Shown: positions 46,998 through 57,795 of the stretch, piece by piece | Numbering within the stretch: the first letter of the stretch is position 1 | How the letters are laid out: each line of letters begins with the position of its first letter | Source: Przewalskia tangutica | Lineage: Eukaryota; Streptophyta; Magnoliopsida; Solanales; Solanaceae | Assembly: GCA_029844215.1 (NCBI GenBank) | Contig: CM056719.1 | Span: 434,001-498,000, forward strand | Direction of reading: 5' to 3' | Length of the DNA stretch: 64,000 nucleotides | Position numbers and translations under genes: made by a program | Notes under the pieces: model-generated | Database searches by the model: none | What the model saw: the letters and a program-made list of their open reading frames with translations, nothing else | Told to the model about the DNA's origin: nothing

Positions 46998-48181
46998 CTT
47001 ACTACCAAATAGAGAACATAGACTATGTTAAAAAAAAGTTTTAACTAAAGATATAAATAAAAGCCAAATATGAAACATACCCAAAGGGTGTTCAAGCTTG
47101 AAAGAACTCTTGGCCACTGCAAGACTCAAACTTTGATCTCTTACTGCAAATTTCAAACATCCAAATTAAAGAACATCAAGAATCACAGCAATAAAAAAAA
47201 GGCAATTTCACTCACCAAAAATACACACACAAATATATACCCTATATGAGGAAATTTTCAAAAATATACCGCTCAACATAAAATATTACATCACGTAGCA
47301 GTATATTCAGTTTATACAATATTATACCTGCAGAAATCATTTCAACGTTGTATAATAGTATATAATAATGTATAAAAATGTGTTTATACACAAATATGAG
47401 CTAAACAGAATAACAAACTCAAAAATATAGGCTACGTGGCGTAAATATTTTCTCCGAGTAGACAAAGCGTAATTTTCCCTATATGAATATTAGCAGAAAA
47501 ACAGAAATTCACGCAAAAGGGTACCTTTCAAATTTACCCAAAAACGTAAGGAAACAAAGAAATTCAATGAAATTATGAAATCAAGAAAAGGAATGATTTT
47601 GTTTGAATTCACAAGGAAACTCTGTTACTATGAATTATTATGTGTAATTATTTATATGACGTTTTGTTTGCGTGTGGTGGCGGTTTTGCTTATTTAATGG
47701 ACCTAACCTATTTGATTCAGTATTCCTTTCATAGAAAGTCCAAGGAAAGAATCAATTTTAGTCTATTTTAATGAATTCCTCATGACAAAAAAATAATAAT
47801 GAATTCCTTAGTCAATTAAAAAAACAAAATGTAAATGTGGATAGCAACTTCTCGGTTAATTGGAGGTCTTGAAAGGAGAAGAGCGTCAAGCAACCCCAAC
47901 TCTAGCTCCAGAGGGCTCCGTAGAGCACGAGAATGCTCAGGTCCGTCTACTTGTGATTCCTCATTTGGCAGCACTATACCTTAGTCTTTCTCTAGCTGTA
48001 AGTCTATATAAAACGTAGTTAGCAGAGGTCAGTTTATATGGCCTTTCCTCGCGTAAAGGACTACTTTTGCATCGGCTCTCTCATTAGGTAATTATCGAGG
48101 CGAAAGCTGCTCTCTCGGAAGTCAGTTTCCTCGACACCTTAGTGGGACAAATGAAAGTTAAATGAAAGGAGAAAAAGAAAA
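46998..48181. other. Unassigned intergenic stretch
   Basis: 47195-47490 is AT-rich with many tata/gtataata repeats and may be a MITE (ggcaatttcac at one side, gcgtaattttcc at the other). 47860-48130 is less AT-rich but has no gene I recognise. Confidence 0.3.
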
Positions 48182-48911
48182 GTGTTACGAATGCATTAAG
48201 TTATGATGAATACATTGACTTATGCGGTTGTCTATTTAGTTTTTCAAGTTTTCAAATATGTTTTGAATCCATTTAATTTTATGAAATGCCCTTCTCATTC
48301 TATGAACCAACTTAATTCATGTATCTGTAAAAGTGTGTACTTAAGTCTAAGAGTTATAATCACAACATTCTATAAATAGAAGTGTTTCCACATTATTAAG
48401 ACACACTTGTATACACTTTAAGAGACTTGAACATACTTGTAATAAGAAGAAAGTCTTCTCCTTGTCTTACCTATTTCTTGTTTAATTTTTTTTATTGCTC
48501 TCAATTTACAATACGTTATCAATACAAATTGCTCAAAGCATAGTCGCTTAGCATCCTCCACGATGCTCTAATTCACTCCTGTTTTTTTGAAGTTGATCCT
48601 ACTTCCTCACCCGATATTTCCTCACCCGGTATGTGTTTGCAGTTTTATTCTTACCAATATTATAATATTAATAAGTTATACGGCATAAGACTTTTAACAT
48701 TGATTTTATACTAGTTTCAATTTTAAATATATGTTTAATATAATTTTCACTAGCTCTTGTCTGATCCTAATTTAGCTTTTGATAAATATAATGTATGCAA
48801 TGATCTGTTACATGTTTAATACCAAAGATTAGCATATTAATTTAGAATAATAATAATTTATTTTCGTGCAACCATGATTATATATATTAGGATGTTTATC
48901 TAGTGTTAACA

Positions 48912-49040
48912 CCTTATGCAGGAGATCGAACTCGTGACCATGGTCCCGCTCTCATCAACACCAACTTGGTCGACGTTTGCGTGCTGCGTCGCACATCCGG
49001 TTTACCTGTGCGCACTCGAAAAGAAGCTATGCGTTCCTTC
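48912..49040. mobile_element. SINE with inverted head, inside the Copia relic
   Basis: It is flanked by gttaaca (48905-48911 and 49041-49047). The left half is the tRNA-derived head of the 27766-27992 SINE family in reverse orientation (gagatcgaactcgtgacc, caccaacttggtcgac). The right half is that family's tail in forward orientation (ccggtttacctg, aagaagctatgcgttcctt). Confidence 0.8.
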
Positions 49041-49379
49041 GTTAACAATAAATAAATCTTCTGAACGATCATAAAAGGTAACAATAGACTAAGTAATTGA
49101 CATAAATGATGCTTTAGTCATTAAACTTATTGAGGTTATCTAATTACACAGTTGCATTTAGTATACATGATTTAATTGAATATTAAGCATTAATTTATAA
49201 TGATACATGATAAAGTAATAGTAGATGTAAACTTTCTTTTCATGAGTTAGTATACTGCCATATGATTTTTAAAAAATTCACTGATAAAAGTTCTTATCCG
49301 CTAAGGGGCTTGGTGATACTATAGTCGAAGAAAATGAAGCATCAAATCAGGATAAAGCAAAAGCTTTGATTTCCATCTC

Positions 49380-50241
49380 CATCATCTTGATGAAAGGTTA
49401 AAATGTGAATATTTAACCTTGAAAAATTCGTTTAAACTACGGACTAGTTTGAAGAGACGGTATGACCATCTAAAGTCCACGGTATTCCCAAGAGCTCATT
49501 ATGAGTGGATGCACTTACAGTTTCAAGATTTTAAGACTGTAATTGAGTATAATTCCGCTGTACATAGGATCACTTCCCGGTTAATATTATGTGGGGAAAC
49601 TATAAATGATGGAAAAACACTTACTACTTTTCATGCCTCAAATATTGTGTTACATCAACAATACGGTGAGAAAAATTTTCAGAAGTATTCTGATTTGATC
49701 TTATGCCTTCTGGTAGCTGAGGAACATAATGCCCTTTTGATGAAAAATCATGAAGCTCATCTCACTGGATTTGCTCCATTCCCTGAAACGAATGAGGTAG
49801 CGAGAGATCATAATCATGGCCATAATAATGTACGCGGGTGTGACAAAGGTAAGGGCAAAGGCAATAGACGATATAATAATCGCCATGGTGCTGGTCATAA
49901 TAAAAGAGAGAACAATATGAATTCTCAATGAAATCCTTCAAATAGCAACTATCATCGTTGTGGTATGAAAGGTTACTGAAAAAGTGAATGTCGGCCGCCT
50001 AAGAATTTTGCTAGGTTTTATCAAAATTCTTTCAAAAAGTAAGGTAAGTAGAGGTGGCATCTCCTCTACTAATTCCCGGGTGGAGTCAAACTTGACTTTT
50101 AAAAATGATGTTGAGGCAGGGCCCTTACAAAAATATGATGGGAATGTTGAAGCAAATTTGACTTTGAAAGATGATGGTTTTGATGGCCTCGATGATATTA
50201 CTCATTTGGATGTTGAAGACTTCTTTGGACATCAAAATTAA
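49380..50241 (+). pseudogene. Copia gag (UBN2-type) with broken zinc knuckle
   Basis: The main open frame is 49419-49931 (170 codons): RRYDHLKSTVFPRAHYEWMH, FQDFKTVIEYNSAVHRITSR, TFHASNIVLHQQYGEKNFQ and LLVAEEHNALLMKNHEA, then a Gly/Lys/Arg/Asn-rich tail. After the stop at 49929 the knuckle text YHRCGMKGY is followed by another stop and SECRPPKNF. A further open stretch to 50241 ends HLDVEDFFGHQN, an ending I associate with gag-only Copia relatives. Not functional as read. Confidence 0.8.
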
Positions 50242-50833
50242 AATTGGATAATTTACTGGAGAAAATTAATTATGTTGTTGTTCTTATTTATGTGTTTTTT
50301 ATTATCATGTTCTTCTTCAAGAAGTACTTAAGTTTTCTATTGTTAGTTTCAATACCAGATAAGAGAACTTGTTGCCTTCTGGATCACTTGGTGAGTCCAC
50401 GTGTTTGTTCGTGGGACACTGCCCTATCTTTATTTATCTATTTATTTCAGTTTCGGGCTGCATCTCAAAGTTAGATACTCATTTATTTATCTTAGAAGCT
50501 TCATAGATGGTTGTCAAATTTTGGATAGATGTTTCAAGTCTGGTATGACCTGTTGAGGCTTTGCGACGTTGCATGATTTAATATTTATATTAAACTTTCG
50601 CTAATTTTTAATAAGTTGAGCATGTTCATGTTTTAAGCTTTATCTGACTTGTTATAAATAGATAACCGAATTAGAATTATTATTTAAATGCTTTATAAGA
50701 TGCTTCTGGTGTTGTTCATAACATCGAATGTCTGTTACGTTCAGGGTATGTTTGGGGTGTGACATTCTCTCTCCATTCATCTCTATTTTACCTCGATGAG
50801 ATCACACCGGAGCTCCAGCTCACCACAACCAGA
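50242..50833. other. Unassigned stretch after the Copia gag
   Basis: AT-rich, with a few short open frames and no recognisable domain. It may be the untranslated 3' part of the Copia relic. Confidence 0.3.
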
Positions 50834-51035
50834 TTTGAGAGAGAGAGGAGATCGGGAGAGAAAGAGCGAGAGAGAGCACAGTCACTCATCAGACGGCGCC
50901 ACTACGATGAGACAAAGGTGGTGCCGAGAGAGAGGGAGAGAGACGGCAGCATAAAGGGGAGAGCGAAAGAGAGAGAGAGTGAGAGAGTGGAGGCATAGAG
51001 AGAGAGATATATATATAGAGTGAGAGTGAGATATT
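50834..51035. repeat. GA-rich low-complexity tract
   Basis: Interrupted (GA)n and gagag blocks with a short (TA)n inside (about 51009-51019). Polypurine on the plus strand for about 200 bp. It touches the Copia fragment at 51050. Confidence 0.9.
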
Positions 51036-51049
51036 GTCAAGACTCCTAT

Positions 51050-51457
51050 ATAGAGTAGGATCGGAAACTGAACACCATCCATAGCATTGCGCTTGGATTT
51101 TGAATCAACCGGAGTGAACATGATTTTGTAATTTGCCATCTTAGCCCTGTACACTATCTCCTCTGCATACTTACGCTGACTCAAAAACATATAATTTGCA
51201 GATCTGGTCACTAATATACTCAAGAAGTAACTCAACTTGCCCAAGTGAGTCATAGCAAAATCCTAAAATTTTGGCGGCTGATACCATGTAAGATTGTAAT
51301 AATTTTCCTTGGGGAGTATTCTCATTATTACTATATATATAGTGTACATTGGAGGATCCTAATTCGGTAAAGATCATAATATATCATAAATATACAGTAT
51401 TCATAATTACACAATATATGATGAATATATGGATAATGTTCGCTAATAATTTGGACA
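51050..51457 (-). mobile_element. Rearranged Copia fragment: LTR and primer site joined directly to reverse transcriptase
   Basis: On the minus strand: LTR (about 51457-51287, same type as 3846-4050: tgtacactatatatatagta, ctccccaagg), primer site tggtatcagccgcc, about 20 bp of leader, then a reverse-transcriptase piece (51253-51050: HLGKLSYFLSILVTRSANYM, RKYAEEIVYRAKM, VDSKSKRNAMDGVQ). Gag, protease, integrase and the first half of RT are absent. The fragment ends in the GA-rich tract. Confidence 0.8.
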
Positions 51458-52150
51458 ATAAAAAACATGTCAATCAAACTAATTTACCCAAAAAGAATTT
51501 GAAAAGAAAATCTTGAAAATAAAAGTTTGTGGAGTTGGTAACATTTTTAAGAAAAATGATGTGTACCTTTAGCATTTTATGTAAATATAGTGTCCTCGTA
51601 ATACTTGATATGTATTCCTACATAATAAAGCAGCAAACAGGAAAGATTTAGGAGTATAAAAGTCCTTTTTTACATACAAAAACATAACAAGAATCTTCCA
51701 GTTTCCAGACAAAATTCAAAACTCAGTTTTATTGTCTTCCACTAAAATTATAAAACCCAAAATTGCAGCTAAAGCTTCCCGTATTTATGCAGAATTTTGG
51801 AAAGGGTCACATGTAATATAAACAATTTACCCTAACGCAAACATTAGTGACCAATTCTACATAAAATAAAAAATCAAAATAAGAAAAATAATTGACTTTT
51901 TAATAATTCAATATCTGAAATCCACTAGCCCGACTAGAAAGTGACCTCTTGCTTTGCTAATTAAAGAAGAACAACTCAATACACAAAGCATTTCACGTTC
52001 AATTGCACTTCAAGCGGGTGTGATGTAGGCAGTCTATTTATCAGACTATAACTTAAATCACACATAATTTTTTTTATCGTTGCTTCAACACTTCTCTTCA
52101 CTAATAAATATGATCATATTACTAAAATTTATATGACAGTGAGGGTGATT
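51458..52150. other. Downstream region of the S40-type gene
   Basis: AT-rich. It includes fragments resembling a Solanaceae SINE end (ccctaacgcaaacattagtg near 51830; gcgggtgtgatgtaggcagt near 52014). No coding sequence is recognised. Confidence 0.35.
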
Positions 52151-52576
52151 TTATTCCAAGAAACCAGTCTTGGTTAAAATGGCATTCCTCACTTTACTAA
52201 GATCTCTTCCCTTAAGTGTCCTCCCAACACCTTCACACATAGAAAAAGGGACAACTTGACTTCTAGCAACCCTTCTTGCTATATGTTCATGTGGTGGTAC
52301 CATTCCATCATCAAAATCTTCATCTTCTTCTAAAACATTATCATCACTTTCACAATAATAACCATTCTTCAAGAGCCTACTTGATGATCTCTTGTTATAA
52401 ATCTTGGACCAATCAGGAATATTAACAGGAGCTGATGATTGTTGTGGTACTTTGGATTCATGTTTGCTAATTGTACTTTTAGCTCTTGGAATCACCTTTG
52501 GAGTAGTGGCTAGTTTCCTCTTCACAACATGATGAGTCCATATTTCTTCTTTTTGAAAATCTCCATTTAATTCCAT
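52151..52576 (-). CDS. S40-type senescence regulator (DUF584)
   Basis: An uninterrupted 141-codon frame on the minus strand, ATG at 52576 and TAA at 52151. The C-terminal signature of plant S40 proteins is complete: MVPPHEHIARR (about residues 91-101), then FSMCEGVGRTLKGRDLSKVRNAILTKTGFLE-type text to the last residue. An acidic run (EEDEDFDD) comes before it, and a basic, variable N-terminus. S40 proteins are small, nuclear and linked to senescence and stress; their biochemical activity is not known to me. Length and single-exon form are normal for the family. No TATA box is near the ATG; a minus-strand TATAAATA at 53254-53261 is far upstream and would need a long leader or 5' intron. Intact. 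Confidence 0.93.
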   Translation of the reverse strand: MELNGDFQKEEIWTHHVVKRKLATTPKVIPRAKSTISKHESKVPQQSSAPVNIPDWSKIYNKRSSSRLLKNGYYCESDDNVLEEDEDFDDGMVPPHEHIARRVARSQVVPFSMCEGVGRTLKGRDLSKVRNAILTKTGFLE

Positions 52577-53404
52577 TGTTTCTCCTCAGCTTTTGGTACT
52601 GTTCTCTAGCCAACATAAAAACTCTGGCATTATGTTACCACTAGGAGAATTTTATTTAAAACAAACACTATCATCATGAGTTAAATCTCCAAAAAATTCA
52701 AGATAGAGTATTAAAAATGTTGATTTCTTGAATGAGTGTTTAAGTTCTATGTATTGTTGGTGTAAAAATATTTATACAATCAAGTTATGTTGTTAGTACT
52801 CTTTGAAAATATTAGTCGAGTGCGTGTCGAATTCTCTAAATTTTTTATATTTTAAAAAAATCATACACGACAACAATAATATTTTTGAAAAATTCGAGCT
52901 ACATAATTAGATTGTGTAAATATTTTTACACTCGATATACATAAAACTTAATAATCATTCAAACCATCAACATTTTTCATACATGTCGCCGAATGTGTGT
53001 CAAATCCTTCAAAAATAGTATATTTTTTAAAATACGACAACGACATTTTCGGAAAGTCAGAACAAAATACAATCATGTCATTTATGAGAAAATTATAAAT
53101 AAATTACTGAACTGATAACCTCATAAAAATATTAGTAACTAACCTAATATAATAAGCTAAACTGCACCAATAGCATAAAAATTCTTTGCACCAAGGATAT
53201 ATATAACTTCAATCCTCTTTGAATACCAAGAACAAGCTAGCAAACCTTACAAATATTTATAGGTAAATGCATAGTTCTATTTCTGATGAAAAAAGTTGGT
53301 TTTTCCGGGAAACCATCAAATATCAAGAACCTTCTTTACTTTCGGCCAAATAGCTCCAAAAAAGGGAAACTATATTACTATGGTTTTGCAAAATTCCAAA
53401 CAAA
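52577..53404 (-). promoter_or_regulatory. Upstream region of the S40-type gene
   Basis: AT-rich and non-coding. It contains imperfect repeated text (attcaagatag / aaatgttgatttcttg; tgtgtcgaattct / tgtgtcaaatcct near 52820 and 53000), suggesting a local duplication. A possible TATA box lies at 53254-53261 on the minus strand. Confidence 0.35.
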
Positions 53405-53696
53405 GGGCTAGTTTAGTACATCGCACTGGACTGGATTGTACTGTATTGTAATGGACTGGACTGTATTAATATATAATGGACGGTATTAGAGTATTAATAT
53501 ATAATTGACTGTATTTTTTTTTAGGTTTAGTACAGTTCAGGGGAGACCCATATACTAGATGAGTCTCAAAAATGTCAGTTGGAGTGTACTATTTTTAGAA
53601 ATAGTATAGTCCTGTCCGGCTGAAAACGCCCACCAAACACTGTATTATTTTTTTGTTCAGTGCAGTTTAACATAATACAGCGTACCAAACGTGCCC
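53405..53696. mobile_element. MITE with GGGC..GTTT.GTAC ends
   Basis: 292 bp. The left end gggctagtttagtacatcg and the right end (reverse complement) gggcacgtttggtacgctg agree at most positions. Flanks are A-rich, so a 3-bp duplication (aaa) is possible but not decisive. The interior repeats ggactgga and tgtatt. Confidence 0.7.
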
Positions 53697-54009
53697 AAAA
53701 TACACAGATTTTTAAGTGCTTATATCAGAAGGAAAAAAGGCAAAATAGAGATAAAGTAAAAACTGGAATTTAAAAGAAAATGATGTAAATTTTCAGTTTC
53801 CGGTGTATGTTTTTTTCTCTTCTAAATGGTTTATAACTGAAACTCTGGAAGGAACATTGGGAATATTTTGGTACATGAAAATCCAAAAGCTCCCACAGAT
53901 AATAAATTAAAGGGCCCATGGGAAATACCACAAGACATTAAATTTGTCTAATTCAGCGAAATACTTTATTATATACATACATTTATTTAAGAGTAAAGTG
54001 AATTGGGAC

Positions 54010-54727
54010 CGGAGATGGCAATGGATCATGGACTCGATTCGGATCCGGTGGATCCAGATCCGTTTTATAGGATATGGATATTCAAAGTTTGGATCCGACG
54101 GATCCGGATCGGACCCGGATTCATTTATGATGGATCGGATCTGAATCTGGATCTTGTCTTTGAGATCCGTATCCGGTCCAGATCCGACCCGTGAATCCGT
54201 TTTTATTAAATTAATTATACATTTGTTATTTATACATCATGACACCAAATTCTTTGTAATCTTAATTTTATTTTATATTCAAAGGGCCGAAGACCATTAT
54301 TTTTTTAATTGAGACACGTTTTGCGTGTTATTCTTTAATCATTATATTAATCATTTATGTGGTACTTATGTAGTAGCTTAGGTATTGAGAGGATTGTTTC
54401 ACTACAGCAATAGTCAATAGACATAACAATTGTCAACAATGTCATTTAGTCCTAATTTACGGATGCATTCCCCATGATTCCGTTAAATTAAATTGACTCT
54501 TTTTCTAGAAAATTTGGACTGATTAGAAGGTATAACTTAATAATCAGTCATTTTGATTTGGATCCAGATCCGATCCGTGGATCCGATGGATCCGGTAGAT
54601 CCGATGGATCTGAATTTGGATATGATTTTATGAACCCTATGAATCTGGATCTGAATATGGATACATGTATATAAAACGAATCTGAATATATTAGGATCCG
54701 ATTCAGATCCTACCCGGTGCAATTTCT
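54010..54727. mobile_element. DNA element with dense GGATCC/GATCCG motifs and 9-bp target duplication
   Basis: It is flanked by the perfect 9-bp duplication aattgggac (54001-54009 and 54728-54736). Ends cggagatggcaatgg and (reverse complement) agaaattgcaccggg are weak inverted repeats. Both sub-terminal regions (54030-54200 and 54550-54715) are packed with atccgg/ggatcc/gatccg. A 9-bp duplication suggests Mutator-like origin. No transposase. The open frames at both ends are products of the repeat. Confidence 0.75.
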
Positions 54728-54736
54728 AATTGGGAC

Positions 54737-56744
54737 AAATGAAGACAACATATGCTTACAAAGTCATTCAACATTAGTATGATGAACCACATGAACTTAG
54801 TCGAAAAAAATGAGAAAACCATTTACACTGTCAAAAGAAGAATCTTCCATACACGGTCAGTCTCACAGATGTTTTAGCAGATTCTGCCGTCGATGTTGTT
54901 TGATGCAAAACTTAAGTTCTCTAAATATTTTTCAATTTCTTGTCTTCCAGGTAAAATATATCATTGCCTCATGAACAGCTGCTATTGTTTCCCTCTTCAT
55001 CTTGCACCATCGATGTTGTTTGATGCTTCTCAGAACATCCTTAGGCTCCATTTGAAGCACCTGCAACCCCAACCATTGATTTATTCCTCCAAACAACCCT
55101 TGAAACCTGTCTCCCGGAAGCAGCCGTTCAAAATATCAACCGTATTTTAAGTCGACTAAAAATATCATAGTTCTCCCTCAGTTCCAAAAATATTGTCTTA
55201 TTTTTCTTATTAGTTTGTATATAAAAAAATTGATAATTTTGTATATTATAATTTAACAACCACATAAATATTTAAAGTTTATTTTTGATCATATATTTCA
55301 AAAGTTTTGACTTTTAAGCAAATAAATCATATTTTATTATAGGTGGAGGGGAAAAGAGGAGTCTCTAGGTTCCAGTATACTTGCTAAATATCCTACTTTA
55401 CTTTTGAGAGTTCCAATTCAAGAACATAAACATATTTGCTGAGTATATACTATCTGAAGCATAGGAAATAGGTAATATCTGTGGTAAGTTCAAGAAAGTT
55501 ACTTCATTATTCATGAATATATTGAAATTTTAATTTTGAGTTTAAGAAATTTATGATGACACTTAAAAGGGGTTTATCTGTGATTTAGTTCTTTACTTTA
55601 TTCAATTCTGATTTCTTTCCCCTGATTAAATTGTGTTAATATCCTTACCGGGAAAATTACAGCCAAATACCATTTGGCCATCTAGTTTACAAAATATATG
55701 CACAGACGCACATAGATAAGATAATGTATGCTTTATACTAAATATAAACATACCTATACACAACATATACAGCCAAAGTGCATACGTTATACTAAATATA
55801 CATATACAAAGTGTATAGGTAGTGTATAGTTCGGCCATGTTGGTAACTAGTTGGTAGTTTCCCTATCTTAAAATACTCTGTGTGAGCTCATCAAGTATTG
55901 TGCTGGTGAGTCATAGTAGGTTGTGTGGCAGATTAATCGAGGTACGTGCAAGCAGTCAAAATTTCTCGTGTTAATATAAAAATTGAACTTGTTTTTTCAG
56001 GGAAACAATGGAAGATAACCTGTTTTTTTTTTTTGAAAAACTAAATCAAAATTAGGTTTGTTCTATCAAGTCATGAAAAATTTGTTAGGAAGAGAAAGGA
56101 AGCTAAGTGTGTTAAGTAAGAGGAAAAATGTTACCCAGAAAATTATTATCTAAGGTAAAATATTTTCCAAGGAAACTATTTTCTGAGGAGAACATAAAAA
56201 AAAGGTGGTGCACAAAGCATCATGCGTTAGCAGGGTTCGGGGAAGGGCTGTATCCCAAGGTGTGAGGTAGATAGACTAACCTAATGCAATCATTAGTGGC
56301 TGCTGTTGGAGTTTTTATTTATATATAATTATTATTAAAAAATTTTACATGAGAAAGTGTCTTTTTATGAAAGGAAGTGTCCTTTCAAAATTACATAACC
56401 ACTCTTTTCTATTTAAAGAGAATTCTCTTGATTTTTTGAAGTGTCTTCCGCCCAAAATTCTTTTTCTTCTACAAAAATCCTGCATTTGAAAATCAGAAAA
56501 GTTCTTGCCTTCCTAAGATGGATTTCTCCACTGTTTGTTCAGTGTAGATCTTCAAAAGGCTTGTCATATCCTCTAAACTATTTGCTTACAATCTCATAGC
56601 AATTTCGCAGAGGGGAGGGAACAAATATCGTTTTCAGGAAAGCGTTTCGCACGTGTTTCAAGCCTCCAATTTTGTGTTCATTATTCATATTGTGAAAACG
56701 TCAACTTTATATTCTTCTTCATATATTTTATGTGTCCTTAGTAT
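54737..56744. other. Unassigned intergenic stretch with small repeats
   Basis: 54890-55150 has an open frame with no family I recognise; the phrase cgatgttgtttgatgc appears twice (about 54889 and 55010). 55645-55860 is probably a MITE (gggaaaattacagccaaat / ggtagtttccc). 56240-56315 carries a Solanaceae SINE-like end (gtatcccaaggtgtgaggta, caatcattagtggctgct). The rest is AT-rich. Confidence 0.4.
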
Positions 56745-56830
56745 ATATTTTCCAACAACTGCTCCTACGGCTCGAACTCGTGACCTATAGGTCACACGGA
56801 GACAACTTTACCGTCCAAGGCTCCCCTTCA
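56745..56830 (-). mobile_element. TS SINE fragment
   Basis: The minus strand reads ggggagccttgga, then aaagttgtctccgtgtgacc and ggtcacgagttcgagccgta. This is the tRNA-derived head of the tobacco TS SINE with its B-box. The tail is truncated. Confidence 0.8.
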
Positions 56831-57169
56831 TTATGAGGAGAACATCTTCCTCATAATGCAGATGATAACACAGAGAAGAAAAGAGAAGCGGAAATTAATA
56901 CATGATTTCATACAATTGCTCTGGAGCATTAGTAACATCATGATCTCCTTTTCGGAGTTGTCTTTTTGCGAGTATTATTAGTAGTTATTGAGGTTGTTTA
57001 TGTCTAAATTCCACCTGTTTTGTAGAGTTTAAGAACAGATTCTTGCATATTCTTTATTTGTCCTTATTGCAAATGGGGGGAAAAGAGAGCAAAGGCAGAA
57101 ACGCTCCCTTAAAAGTGAGTAGGTTGTATCAATTTTTTGTCGGATTAACTAAATTAGGATTTCGAGTGT

Positions 57170-57335
57170 ATATTATGGGGGTATATAGTTTCAACTGGCA
57201 AAGATTGAGGGACTTATCACTTAGGTTAGAGGTTCGAGCCCTATGCCATGCGAACTAAGCCAGACATGGGTAGAGGGGTTGGCCCATTATCCCCGAGTTT
57301 TGAAGGCTGAAAGTTTTTTTGTACGGTGATGCTAG
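57170..57335 (+). mobile_element. Possible tRNA-derived SINE upstream of the NLR gene
   Basis: It contains an A-box-like caactggcaaagattga and a B-box-like agaggttcgagccctatg with usual spacing, then ccattatccccgagtttt. No target duplication was resolved. It lies about 500 bp before the NLR start, so it may be in the promoter. 57336-57795 has no other feature I can name. Confidence 0.5.
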
Positions 57336-57795
57336 AATTACGTTCAATCTAATAAAGTGACATGCCCTCTTAATACAACCTAAGAGTAATGTATGCAATT
57401 TGAAATTTTTTATTTCATGGGGGATTCTTTTGAGGTCTGTTGCACATAAACTTGTCCTTTGGTCCCAAGCCCTCTCTTAGATGTCGTTGCATTCAGAGGG
57501 TATGATCATTAAGCATGCCATAATAAGATTGTTCGAAGTAATTCAAAAAGAAATAATTAGTCAAGTTTGCTTTTGTCAGATCAAGTAATTAAATGTTTCA
57601 AATTATGCTGAAAGAAACAAAGAAAAAGTAAAACAGAATAATTTTACTGTGCAAATTTCTTAACAATTTCCTCTTGTAGCAGGTGTAATACACAAAAATT
57701 TATACTCAAGTCTCTGTTAAATTGAATAATTCTGAAAGCTCTCCACTGATATTTGAGCTACTCAAAATTTTCCTTGGTTTGATTTGCTAGGCAAC

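Larger units (their letters stand above)
48182..50241 (+). mobile_element. Copia relic: 5' LTR, primer site and gag only
   Basis: A 5' LTR runs from tgttacgaatgc (48182) to ctcaatttaca (about 48510). It contains a TATA box (ctataaatag near 48371) and is followed by atacgttatcaatac, a decayed form of the cgttatcagcac phrase common at Copia primer sites. Gag lies at 49380-50241. A SINE is inserted at 48912-49040. No pol and no 3' LTR were found. Confidence 0.75.

Noticed and set aside
54003..54194. Two overlapping Asp/Ile/Arg-rich open frames
   Set aside because: They arise from the repeated gatccg/ggatcc motifs of the transposon.
55172..55345. Stowaway MITE starting ctccctcagttcc
   Set aside because: Only the left end fits; the expected right end ggagggag next to TA is not there.
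56820..56860. Palindrome ttatgaggag / cttcctcataa as a hairpin terminator
   Set aside because: A short perfect-looking stem at a SINE edge; plants do not use such terminators and it is more likely an insertion scar.
57784..57795. NLR start upstream of 57796
   Set aside because: The upstream codons contain no ATG; MAEAII at 57796 is the usual CNL start.
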